64,000 bases of DNA from Siphlonurus alternatus (taxonomy: Eukaryota; Arthropoda; Insecta; Ephemeroptera; Siphlonuridae): the NCBI GenBank assembly GCA_949825025.1, contig OX463780.1, forward strand, positions 44,558,979 to 44,622,978, written 5' to 3'. The notes under the pieces are model-generated. The model searched no databases, was not told the origin of the DNA, and worked only from the letters and a program-made list of their open reading frames with translations. The position numbers and the translations under genes were made by a program. This document shows positions 11,388 through 22,550 of the stretch, in pieces; within the stretch, counting starts at the first letter, position 1; each line of letters opens with the position of its first letter.

Positions 11388-14300
11388 TTAAATACTGAGG
11401 AAGAGGGACTTGAGGTCCTCAAAGTCCAGCTTGGTCTTGCTCTTGGAATTGAGTATTCCTGCAGCAATCTGCAGCTTCTTCTCCTGGATCATCTGGATGC
11501 TTTGCTCCACAGTGTGGCCACAGATGAAGCTGCAACAAACACGAGGAACGGGAATAAGCAAGAAAGTAACTTTAAGAGTTGGAGTACACTAAATAATATA
11601 TAAATTAGTTCAGTAGCTGCTAAAGTTGCTAACCTCATTCTATTTTACAAATTAATACACCCGACTTGCATGTAGCAGATGCAGGGTGAATAAATGACAG
11701 GACAACAAAGAAAGTAAGCAATCCTACCAAAATTTAAAGGAAACTAAATGTTTGCCTTTTTATTACTCTCATAATTGACCTCTATTTATAAAAGCTACAC
11801 TTGATCTACAGTTTTCTATTATTTTGCACAGACTTACCGGTATATTTTGACGTCTCGTTTTTGCCCCACACGGTAGACTCGGTCCATGGCCTGTGCCTCC
11901 AGCTGGGGGTTCCAGTGAATGTCCATCAACACCAGGTGGTTGCCACCAATCAGGTTCACTCCTGTGCCTCCCGCAGTCAGCGACAGCAGAAGCACCTGAA
12001 AAATGACATTGTAAATATGAAGCACTACTACCTGGCTATGTGTAAGGGGAACTCACCCTTGGGCCTGAGTTATCTTGGTTGAAGGCATGCAGGATTTCTT
12101 GTCGCTTTTGTGCATCCAGCTTTCCAGTGAAAAGGGTTGAGCGAATGCCATTGCGGCGTAGGTGCCACTCCACTATGTCTAGCATGGAAGTCCATTGGGA
12201 CACGAGCACCACCTTCTCTTTCATGGTCTGGATTTTCAGCACCAGCTCCAGCACTGCAGCAACCTTCGCACAATAAAATGTTACAGATCCATCTATTTTG
12301 TGATGGCTGATGAATACGAGAAAAGAATACTACTCAGACACAAGTTGCTTAGAACCAATTCAGAAATTAACAATAAATGCTGTAACACTGGATTTAGAGT
12401 TTTTATCTAACAGTGACTGTCACAGAATATTGACAGCTTATTTTTAGACTTCGATTAAATTATCTTGATCCGAGTAAGCTAAGCAGATGGTGTGTTTTAA
12501 TAACAAACCTTGGAGCTCTTTCGTTTGTCATCAAAGACTGGGTTGTCTGGGTGCAAAATGCTCTTAGGTTCATCTTCAAGATCAAGTTGACTCATGTTGG
12601 CCACCAAGTCCATGAACTCATCAGCATTTTCAATGCCATCATTGGCCACGACGTCAGAGTCAATTTTCTGCAAAATACATATGTAAATGTAAAATGGTGA
12701 AAAAATTAGCACCTCAAAAAAAGTAGAAATTTTAATACAACATTTCACAGTAATTATTACAGTACATGGAAGACATAGCTTTGGGACAAATCTTAGGGAC
12801 ATTGAACAATATATTGACACTGGAGTTGGCAAAGAAATTTTCAGTACTGGCAATTACATTAAAAGTGTGGAGAACTTACAGATTTGACGAGAGAAGTGTG
12901 GCAACAAATTTGACGCAGACGCAACAACTGCAGCAAGATGTGGCTTGCCTGCACCTTCTCCCCATCATCTATTTGATGCCTGTTCTTCACATTGAAGCCT
13001 AGCATTGGGCAAAAAATATCAAATTTTCTTTAAAAAGTGAAAATAGAGGATATACAGTAAGGTGTGTGAGAATCAGCTGCTCAGCATTTTCAACACAGCC
13101 TTGAGCCGCAAATTAATACAAGTTTGATTTTTCCCCTCTACGTGGCATGCTCTCTAAAGCACTTGAGACAAAATTCAAACAAAAATTGAAGAGTTAACAG
13201 GAGTGATAAATAATAATAATAATAATAATAATAAAAATGGGGGTAATACACTTGTTGCCTTGAAAACTTTCCCCACTTGCAGCCTTGTCCCATTCCAAGA
13301 CCATTAGCACCATACCCTGTGCTAATCTTATGGGGTATGGTGATAACAAGACTGCAAATGGAAATTTTCTGAGACAACGACTGTACATTGAACACTTTAT
13401 TTAGATTGATAAATCATACACACAGCAGTAAAAAAAGAATGTGTTGTATTAAGTTTGATTTGCTTGCCAGCTTACCCTGCTTGTCCAGCTCTTTCATGGC
13501 CTCCTGAATTGCAAAGGGGTTCTCCCCAGTTTCCACTTGTTTCTCAGCTCTCTGCATGAGGAACTTGGCCATCAGGGTCCTGCAAAAAGTAGCATACACT
13601 TTAAAAATAAAAATATTGAATGTAATAAAAAATTATGATTCACAACTTGTTGTTAGGGAAAACTCGATTTTGAGTAAAGGAGATCACGGTCTTGTCAAAA
13701 ATGTAGAGGTAAGAAAAACTTGATATAAGGTCAATTTAATTTTCTGGGTCCCTTGACATGATGTTTTTACAAGTTTTTACTTTAATTTGTTAATAATTAA
13801 AAAGTTAAAATAAGGGCATAAATCAAAATGGTACAGTCGCAGTCAAATTTAGTGGGACAGCAAGGACGGACTGCATCAATAGCTATATCTTTATGAGTAA
13901 CTCTGTACATTTAATAAGAAATAGCATTGTGAAAAGTTAAAGCAGTATACTATATTCATTAATGCATTACATATTTATGTTAAGAAAATTATGTAAAGAT
14001 GAGTAAATGTTTTGCAATTTTAGTTAACTCAAAGTTAACTTTACTAAGTTAAATTTACTTGCATAATAATTACATACTGTAATCGCGAAAATTGTAATCT
14101 TGCAATAGCCAATCAGCTTTGAAAACCTATCTTAATATTATAGTCCCTGAGGGGAAAGGACTTGAGCGTACTTTGACTGCTGGAGCAGGTGCTGGTAGAT
14201 CTTGTTCTCCTCTGGGTCAAGGGTCACCTCGATGGTCTGCACCTCCTTGTTGGGTAGACACTTGAGCTGGCCTTCAGCCTGTAGCTCAGCCTTGGTGCGG

Positions 14301-17300
14301 CGCAGCATGATGCTCTTCATGATGGTGTTGAGGCGTTCCGTACCCATAGCACTTTTGTTCTCAGCACAACGACGCCAAACCTGAGTCATCAAACGTTAGT
14401 TACACGCTGCATGGTAATGACACAACAACAATATTGATTTCTCTTAAATTTCTATTTCCTTGTGAAGTTTGGCCAGAGCTACGATTGTAATCTAGTTTTC
14501 TAATCTTATGAGGTTAAATAACAATATATGTATTGTGTTACTGATGACATTATAGATTTCTATGCACTGTACTTTGGCACCTCACACACTGCCTCAATAA
14601 TCTAAAGCAGCAACTGCAGTCATTTAAGGGTAAGGTAACGCCACCAATGTTAAAAAAAATCCCTCTCACAAAAATTCTGAAAAAAATTTAAAATGTTCTC
14701 CTCTATACCCCCTATCAGTACCTAAAATATCAGGTATACAAATACGATCTAGTTTTTGAGTTATAAAATTTTAAAGTTGACTACTTTAACATGGAGAAAT
14801 GAAACTCCCATGTTAAATTGGTTAACTTTAAAAATTCATAACTCAAAAACTAGATCGTATTTGTATACCTGATATTTTAGCTACTGATAGGGGGTATAGA
14901 GGAGAACATTTTAAATTTTTTTCAGAATTTTTGTGAGAGGGATTTTTTTTAACATTGGTGGCGTTACCTTACCCTTAAGTAGATTTTTTTTTTTTTTACT
15001 ACATATTATTTTTATTTATTTTAGAACAATTTAGGGCAGTGGTCTCAGCCGCGTCCGCAACAGTATATATTATTCTCAAGATACAAGCATTGTTCACGTG
15101 CCTCCTGGATCATCTAAACTAAACGGCTGAGGAAAAATGACCATGGCTAGCCAACATCAAGAACAATTTACAGTATAATAATCAATGCAATTCATAACCA
15201 TAAATATTTATTTGCAACATTCTGTAATTTACACATACACACAAATGCTTCAGATTCCCACAACTGACTGTGAGAGCAAATATGAAACTGTAAACTGTGG
15301 AAGTATATTCCAATTCTAACAATAATATTCTAACTTGTAAGTAAAGTTTAGACTTGCTAATTTTTTTCAGTGTGACTATCAACTTATTTAAAGAAGTATA
15401 CAATTAAAACAAATAATAACAAGAATGTTCATGACTTAGAAGTCAAAACAAGGACATAAGAAATGAAGACATTCTCGTCGTGCTACTCGTTTGTTGTACC
15501 TGTTCATTACTGAAAGGTGTGAACTTGAGGAAGCAGATGAGGCTGTACAGGTCAAGCAGCTTGTTGTGTATGGGAGTGCCGGTGAGGGCCCAACGGTAGG
15601 TTGACCTCAGTTGGTACACACCCTTGGCCATCACTGTCTTGGGGTTACGCACTGTGTGGGCTTCGTCCAGAATCACTCGCTCCCAGCGTACCCCGAACAG
15701 TGTGCCCTAAAACGTTACCATTAGTACAATAGAGTAAAATAATGCTGTATAAGAAAAATTAAGAAATAACAGCAAGTAATAAAATTATACAGGTACGTAT
15801 AAAAAGAGGAAATATTAATTTGTAAAAACAGTATTCTCTTGTCTCCTACCATTACCGTGTTATTTACAGCCTGCAGTAGTAAAAAAATAAATAAATAAAA
15901 AAAAAATCTTTAGAAATGAAATGAACAAAAAAGTAAATACAGTAAATAGAATTTAAGAAATATCTGAGACATTTTTTTATGTAACAAGTACAGTAAATGA
16001 ATAATACTGTAATTGTAGATGGTTGATCGATTTATTTAATTAATTAATCAACATTTCATGAAGTTTACGGATTGTCTTTAAGTGTTGCTCACCGCTGGCT
16101 GTGGCTGCAGTCCATCCAAAGTCATGGTGTGCTTGAGAGGCTGTCCCTCGCGTCCCACCAGGTTGTAGGTGGTTAGCACAACGTCTTTACGAGTCAGCCT
16201 GCCAGCATAACAACCAATTTATAAATAATACAACAAAACAAAATGTGAATCCATCTACTTTAATATTAATTAATTCAACTGAGGCAAAAGGCTTTGTTAA
16301 AATTGCATTTAGAAAAAAAAAAAAAAAAAAAAAAACTTTGGTACAAAAATCTGTAAAATACAATATTTGACCCCCCCCCCCCCTTTAAGATTATTATTAT
16401 TATTTTATTTTTTATTTTTTAATATATGTAATTGAATTTTATGCATACATATCAACTAATTTAATCAAATTTCATATTTAACTATGTAAGTTTTTGAAGA
16501 CAAGAGGAAACAATGGCAAAAGTCAGCACTCACGTTCTTAGATCCGAGGTTTTTTCTTTGCCGTGGTATACAAACACGCTGAGCTTCTTCCTCTCGCAGC
16601 GGTTCTTTATCTCAGCCTCCCACTGACGCAGCACACTTGCCGGGCACACCACCAAGGTACCTCCTCGCGGCATACCCTCTCCTGTAAAAATTTTACAGGA
16701 TCAATCATGTTCTCACCTTTAAGGATGGATCTCAGTTGATAAAGTTCTCAGAACTGGACCTTTTAATTTTAATAAGACTTGTAAAAAAACACTAGAATTG
16801 CCATCAACAGACGGCTCAATTTTTATGAAGCTTATCTGTCTAGCCAGTTTTGTGAAAATAGAGTTACAAATTTAACTTGAAACTTCACGAATGGAAATGG
16901 AAGTGTTGTGAGAAAACTGACCAAATGAATTTTTTTAAACCCTAAGAACGTTCTCCAATTTTTAAAATGTATTTCATGTGATTTCTTCTGAGATATAATC
17001 CAAATAACTTTTGTCTCTGGCAGTAATTGAGATCAATAAGAAAGCGATGACGGAGGATTTACAAGGAATTATGTACTGCTAAAACTTTTTAGAGGAGATA
17101 GAAAACCTAAAGTTGTGGGAAGAGATAAATACAGTGTAAGTGTAGAGTAAAAAATAAATTAATATTATTTCTTCCACTAACTAGCTTGCAATACCTCCCT
17201 GTTTTAATTCTGCAATTTTAAAATTAACGTCCAATTAACTCTTGAAAGTTGGTAAACACATACAGAAGTGACTAACTAACCTTGAGAACTGGTGTTGAGA

Positions 17301-20014
17301 TTCTCCTGGTTGCCTTGACGGAGCTCCTTGCTACGTAAGATGAGGGCAATCATGGTGAGTGTCTTGCCCAGGCCCATGTCGTCAGCTGTGACACAATTAC
17401 AATCAGCCATCATATCCTAGTTAAATAATGGAAAAAATCCCAGTTTTACTTTATGTTTTTAAGATATATTAAAAAAAATGTTGTGTATGGGAATACATCA
17501 TAGTCTATTCCATATGCCTCACACCCTCTTTTCTTAAGCAGGATGAATTTGCTAAAGTATGAATTTGCTAAGAATATTCTGGCTGGTAATAACTTAATTA
17601 GCATTCTCTTAAATTGCAACCATTGTACAAGACTTTGATATCAGAGTACTGCTTCTTGATTTTGAAATGTTAAGTGGGGGGAGGGACAAAGGGAGAATAA
17701 ATAATAACTGAATCTTTCATAAAGTCTATTTAAAAACACAATAAATTTTAAAAAAGAAGACTAATAAAGAGGGTGGTCATTATAAAACAGCAATCTGGAC
17801 ATAAAATGTTGAATACTATGGATGATCATGGCCGTAATTACCAAGAATGCCTCCCTTGGGGTGTTGCTCCTCACGCCACAACAGCCACGCCATGGCTCTT
17901 TCCTGGTGAGGTAACAGCGGGACGGTCAGCCCCTGAGGACCAGGGTCTGAGCCTCCGGACTCAAGGGGGCATGAGCGCAGCGCAGAGTGCAGGTGAACCA
18001 GAGAGTCTCCAGTCAAGCTCTCCGCCATCATGTAAGCTACACAAATGAACACTCTTAATACACCAGGATTTCATAATAATATAGTTCATTATATATGTGT
18101 GAAGCCTAATGGGACTGGTAAGATTTATTTATTTTGTTAATTAATTAGCAGTTGATATATTGTTATCTGATTAATGATTACAATCAATCAATCAATCATG
18201 TACATAAATAAATTACTTTTTGAACCAATTTTGAAGATGCAAACATTGCAGGTAGCTCAAAGGGTAACCTACACAACATTTTTTTGTTTACTGACCAACT
18301 AGCATAAAAAGTTATGCCAGATTTTTATTTCATTATTTTCATAATCAAGAAACAATTTTTAAATAATTACTGAATGTTCGGACACTACATACACAACACT
18401 ATCAGATGATTAAAATTTTGTTATGATACTAGACTATTTTTACTTTTTAATATAATGTTGTGAAAGATTCAGATCCTGTTATATTGTACTGTATTTATTA
18501 ACTTACTTCCAGGTCTTTTATAGGGCTGAGCTACAGGCAAGCTCTCAAAGGAATTCTTAGATGATGATGACGAAGCTTTGTTCTGTGCATTCTCCTGAGT
18601 TAAAGCCTGAATTTTTTCACTTAAAATCTTATACTGCTTGTGCAGTTGATTCATCTGTGTTTTCATGCTGGCATGCTGCATCTGAAGTTTTAGTCCTTTG
18701 TCAGGCAGTGTATCCAGGTCAAGTGTTGTCAACGATTTCTGAAAATTAAGAGCATACATTTAACCAAATTAATCCAAGGTACGTACTGGTACAGTATTGC
18801 ATGTTTTATTACAGTGCAGTACTAGGCTTATTTAATGTACAATGTTAAGAAAAAAAAATATATAAATAAAATATGAAGATTACAGCGTATGCACATAAAA
18901 TATGTATACAGCAATAAAAGTAACTTACATGAACCTGACGTATTTTTTCCTTGAGAGACAAGATATTTTCAGCAAGACGAGCTTTTTCACGGAGAGGACT
19001 GCTGTCTCCAGATCCTTTGTCTGCCTCTGCTTGTAAAACCACCATAGGTTTACCAAGAGGTATGTGTATACTGTTATGTGTAGGTTTTGGGGCAATGGGT
19101 TGACCAAGAGGTACCAGTGTGTTAGAGTGTCCATAACCGTGTATTTTTGCTTTAGGAGCAAATGGTACGCCTTCTCCTGATGTTCGTAAGGGAGGAGTGT
19201 ATTTTAGGATTGAATTTTTTGCAGGTGATAGACGAGAAGCCGGAACAAAGTGTTTGACAGCATTATTGTGGGAAGCTTTAGGACCTTCTCCTGATGTACG
19301 TAAGGGAGGAGTGTATTTGAGGCTTGAATTTTCTGCAGGTGATAGACGAGAAGCCGGAACAATGTGTTTGACAGCATTATTGTGGGGAGCTTTGGTGACA
19401 ATCACTGCAGGTCGTGTTGGAATGTGCTTTGTTAAATCTCCCTGTAAAGATTTGGAAGTAAATGGCACCCCAACTACAGGTCGTGTAAGGGGAATTATCT
19501 GTTTTTTTACTCCATCTTGAAAAGATTTAGGATTAGACAAATCTCCTGAACGTCGTGAATCTAAATTTTCTTTTATGCTATGCATACCACCACCCTGTGA
19601 TGGTTTCAAAATGTTTGGATGAGGTCGTGTAAGCGGGACTCCCAAGGTTTTTATGTTTAATTTTTTAGATTTATCCAACAATACGGAAGGATTTGGACTA
19701 CTAGGTTTTGAAAATGATTGCTTTTGCATGAATGATGTGCCGAAACCTAACTTCATTCCCAGAGTTTTATTACCTTGAGAGGATGTTGACACAATGCGAG
19801 TGTCATCATCGTCAGAATCACTAATGACAGACTTTGAATCATCTGAATCGCTTATTACATTATTGGAGTCATCACGAGAATCATCACTAGTTAAATCTAC
19901 AATGTCTGAACTTGGACTAGTGTGGGACTGTGTTGTAAATTTTGTTTTATGTTTCGACGAGTCTGCAGATCCGCTTGTCTTCAGTTCGCTCATGAAATCT
20001 TTTAGCGAATTCAT
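11388..20014 (-). CDS. TTF2: Transcription termination factor 2 / Lodestar-type SNF2 ATPase
   Basis: TTF2 (Drosophila Lodestar) is a SNF2-family dsDNA translocase that releases RNA polymerase II transcripts, notably at mitosis. I assembled 14 coding exons: 18929-20014, 18507-18738, 17842-18036, 17281-17385, 16534-16681, 16093-16198, 15500-15706, 14172-14380, 13476-13579, 12880-12998, 12509-12667, 12057-12263, 11838-11995 and 11388-11529. All have GT/AG borders and compatible phases, and together encode 1058 aa (human about 1160). The first exon encodes a low-complexity N-terminus with a SUMO-interaction-like IVDLT (38-42) before an Asp/Ser tract, and a ~38-residue direct duplication (about 209-282). 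The ATPase core has DDMGLGKT (motif I, about 506-513), DEAH (638-641) and LTGTP (665-669). The C-terminal helicase lobe has [10 protein letters not shown] and [11 protein letters not shown] (motif VI, 994-1004). The N-terminal zinc finger of vertebrate TTF2 is not seen. The exon 8 donor (AA/GTACGC) is the least certain junction. Confidence 0.93.
13206..13233. repeat. (TAA)n microsatellite in a TTF2 intron
   Basis: About nine AAT/TAA trinucleotide units. Confidence 0.9.
14624..14978. mobile_element. Palindromic MITE with TTAA ends, copy 2
   Basis: Same family as 3824-4176, flanked by TTAA on both sides, and located in the TTF2 intron between coding exons 7 and 8. The short asymmetric centre is reversed relative to copy 1, so it inserted in the other orientation. 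Confidence 0.88.
16313..16383. repeat. Homopolymer A run followed by C run
   Basis: About 23 A residues (16313-16335) and 13 C residues (16371-16383) lie in a TTF2 intron. Confidence 0.85.
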
Positions 20015-20277
20015 GATTCCTTAGGAATCCCTAGAAATGAAATAATCTTTAATCTTTATTTAGCTTTCGCTATTTAAATACATAATAGTTGTAGTTACAT
20101 ATTAATTAATTGATTTTACAACAACATATAAAAATTTGGTTCATAATTTTTTATGCCAACTGTATACAGAACGAACCAATATATTAAAACAGCTAGAAAT
20201 AGCAAAATACCAATTAACATATAAGATAGTTTTACAAATAATTACTTACACAATGAATATATAATTAACTGCTATAG
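20015..20277. other. TTF2 upstream region
   Basis: AT-rich sequence between the TTF2 start codon and the retrotransposon frame. It may include the TTF2 5' UTR. No promoter motif could be assigned with confidence. Confidence 0.35.
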
Positions 20278-22440
20278 GAAAGTAAAGGAGATATAAATCT
20301 TTTGTGGGATTCGTATGTTAAAATATGTATGAAAGTACAAGAAAAATATGTACCAGCAAAATCAATTAATGTGAATAGTGAACCACCGTATTTTAATAAA
20401 GAGGTTAGAAGCTTAAAGAGGAAGTTGAGAAGAGACTATATTAAATATAAGAAAGGACTAGTTAGGAAAGGCAGAATGAAAGAGACGGAGATGGAACTCA
20501 ATAATGCAAAGGATAGGGCGAGAAAAATTTTTATGAGCAAGATTTTTGATGAGAAAGATGTAGGTAGCAGCTGGGGAAGAATGTATAAACATATAAAAAC
20601 CCTAAGAAAGGCAGGAAATTATATACCAGTGCTGAAAGATGCATTGGGAACATATGTTACGGAGTCGGAGAAAGCAAATGCGTGTTCAAAGCAATATGAG
20701 GCTGTGTTCCAGGCCAAAGTATTAGATACATACAAGGAGAATGAGCAAAATAACGAGCAGGAGGAAGGTACAGCAAATAGTAGACATAAGATATTCAGGG
20801 TCAGATATAAAGATGTTAGAAGAGCAATAGTGTTACTGAAAAAAGGGAAGGCCCCGGGACCGGACGGAATTACAGCATCATTCCTAAAATTGTGTATTGA
20901 CAAGCATTGTAAGTACCAAATGCTTATTTTTGAGACTGTAATGAAACAAGGTAAAATGCCAGATGGGTGGAGAGAGGCGTGGGTTATTCCAATTTATAAG
21001 GGAGGAGCAAAAAGTGAAGTTAAAAACTACAGACCAGTAAGCCTTACATCAGTAGTTTCAAAAGTAATGGAGAAGATAGTAGTTAAGTACATGAGACATA
21101 AGCTAGAACGGAAGGGATATTTTTTCAAACAACAGCACGGATTTAGGGGGAATTATTCATGTGATACTCAGCTTCTGGGGCTAGTGCAGGACCTCGAGGA
21201 AGGCATTGATAAAGGAGAGGAAATACACGCAATATTTTTGGATTTCGAGAAAGCATTTGATAAGGTGCCACATAATATACTAGTGAATAAAATAAGAGAA
21301 GCGGTAGGTGAAGAAGGCTTGATAAATTTTATAGAAGATTTTTTAACTGACAGAGTACAGAGAGTCAAGCTAGGGCAAACGTTGTCTGAGGTAGTGAAGG
21401 TTACTTCCGGAGTTCCTCAGGGTAGTGTGCTAGGGCCGCTACTTTTTATTATTTTTATTAATGATATTGTACAGAATTTGGAGTCGGAGATGAGGCTTTT
21501 TGCTGATGACAGCGTAATCTATAGGACAGTAAGTAATAAGCAGGATGAGCAAATTCTACAAAAGGATCTGGAGACAGTGGGTATATGGATAGGAGCTAAT
21601 AAAATGAAGCTTAATGTTGGAAAATGTAGTGTGGTTAAGTTCAACAAAAGAAGGGAGCAAAGTCAGGTTAAATATTTTATGGAGGGGGAAGAAATCAAAT
21701 CAGAGGACAAATACAAATATCTGGGAGTAATGCTTCAGTGCAAACTTAATTGGGATGAACATATTAGGTATGTAACCGCAAAGAGCAGAAGGAATCTTGA
21801 GTTTGTAATGAGGAATCTTAAGGGGGCAGGCAGGACAGTAAGAGAAAAAGCATACAAGTCTCTGATTAGACCAATAATGGAATATGGATGTAATGCGTGG
21901 GACCCGTATAGAGCAAAAGGGAAGAAAGAGATGGAAAAGATACAAAGACGAGCAGCAAGAAGGGTTTTAGAAAAGGGGAACTGGAGCTATACCTGTGATA
22001 AAAGCAAAATTTATAAGGGAAGAGAGAGTGTGACCAGAATGATAGAGCAACTGGGATGGGATGATCTGGAGGAAAGGAGGAAGCAAAGTAGACTGACAAC
22101 AATGTATAAAATAACTAGGAACCAAAAGGGCTGGGAGGAGCTTAGCGATCGTACTGAGGAAGGGCGTTATAGAGGTAGGAGGGACCATGATTGGAAGCTG
22201 GAGTATAGGAGAAGCAAAAATTATGTGGGCAAGTATTCCTTTTTGAGAAGAACGGTGAGGGAGTGGAATTTGTTGGACTCTGGGCTTGTGGATGCTCGGA
22301 GTGTTGGTGAGTTCAGGGAGGGGCTGAGAGAGTCAGCTGCAAGCAAGCGAGCCACCGTGGTGGAATACCCACAATAGCCGCAAGCAGTGGTGTATGCATG
22401 TAATGTGTGTACACACTGCTATTTAATCTTAATCTTAAAG
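20278..22440 (+). mobile_element. 5'-truncated non-LTR retrotransposon (CR1/Jockey-like)
   Basis: The element consists of a reverse-transcriptase ORF and a short 3' tail ending in ATTTAATCTTAATCTTAA, a simple-repeat 3' end typical of CR1/Jockey-type LINEs. The endonuclease half is missing, because the frame is closed by a TAG at 20275-20277. The left boundary is therefore approximate and no target duplication was identified. It lies head-to-head with TTF2, about 260 bp from that start codon. Confidence 0.8.
20302..22377 (+). CDS. Reverse transcriptase of a non-LTR retrotransposon (C-terminal part of ORF2)
   Basis: The protein copies element RNA into DNA at the target site. The uninterrupted ~690-residue frame carries the RT motifs in order: KAPGPDGI (about 183), YRPVSLTS (about 242), QHGFRG (about 276), DFEKAFDKVPHN with catalytic Asp 314, SGVPQGSVLGP (about 371) and FADD with the catalytic Asp pair (400-403). 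KYLGVML and the thumb follow. The usual C-terminal region with RRNLEFVMRNLKGA and RAARRVLE is present. No frameshift or stop interrupts the frame, so the insertion is young. The N-terminal apurinic endonuclease is absent and no native ATG is present; the frame is open back to 20278. It cannot retrotranspose alone. Confidence 0.9.
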   Translation: MWDSYVKICMKVQEKYVPAKSINVNSEPPYFNKEVRSLKRKLRRDYIKYKKGLVRKGRMKETEMELNNAKDRARKIFMSKIFDEKDVGSSWGRMYKHIKTLRKAGNYIPVLKDALGTYVTESEKANACSKQYEAVFQAKVLDTYKENEQNNEQEEGTANSRHKIFRVRYKDVRRAIVLLKKGKAPGPDGITASFLKLCIDKHCKYQMLIFETVMKQGKMPDGWREAWVIPIYKGGAKSEVKNYRPVSLTSVVSKVMEKIVVKYMRHKLERKGYFFKQQHGFRGNYSCDTQLLGLVQDLEEGIDKGEEIHAIFLDFEKAFDKVPHNILVNKIREAVGEEGLINFIEDFLTDRVQRVKLGQTLSEVVKVTSGVPQGSVLGPLLFIIFINDIVQNLESEMRLFADDSVIYRTVSNKQDEQILQKDLETVGIWIGANKMKLNVGKCSVVKFNKRREQSQVKYFMEGEEIKSEDKYKYLGVMLQCKLNWDEHIRYVTAKSRRNLEFVMRNLKGAGRTVREKAYKSLIRPIMEYGCNAWDPYRAKGKKEMEKIQRRAARRVLEKGNWSYTCDKSKIYKGRESVTRMIEQLGWDDLEERRKQSRLTTMYKITRNQKGWEELSDRTEEGRYRGRRDHDWKLEYRRSKNYVGKYSFLRRTVREWNLLDSGLVDARSVGEFREGLRESAASKRATVVEYPQ

Positions 22441-22550
22441 GGAAATCTTTCCTTCACATATTATTATATATTATCTGGCCGGTATATAGTTCATTGAACA
22501 ATTTTTTTCCAGTTATAAATTGATCCATCTGATCCTTGTTTATTAACACA

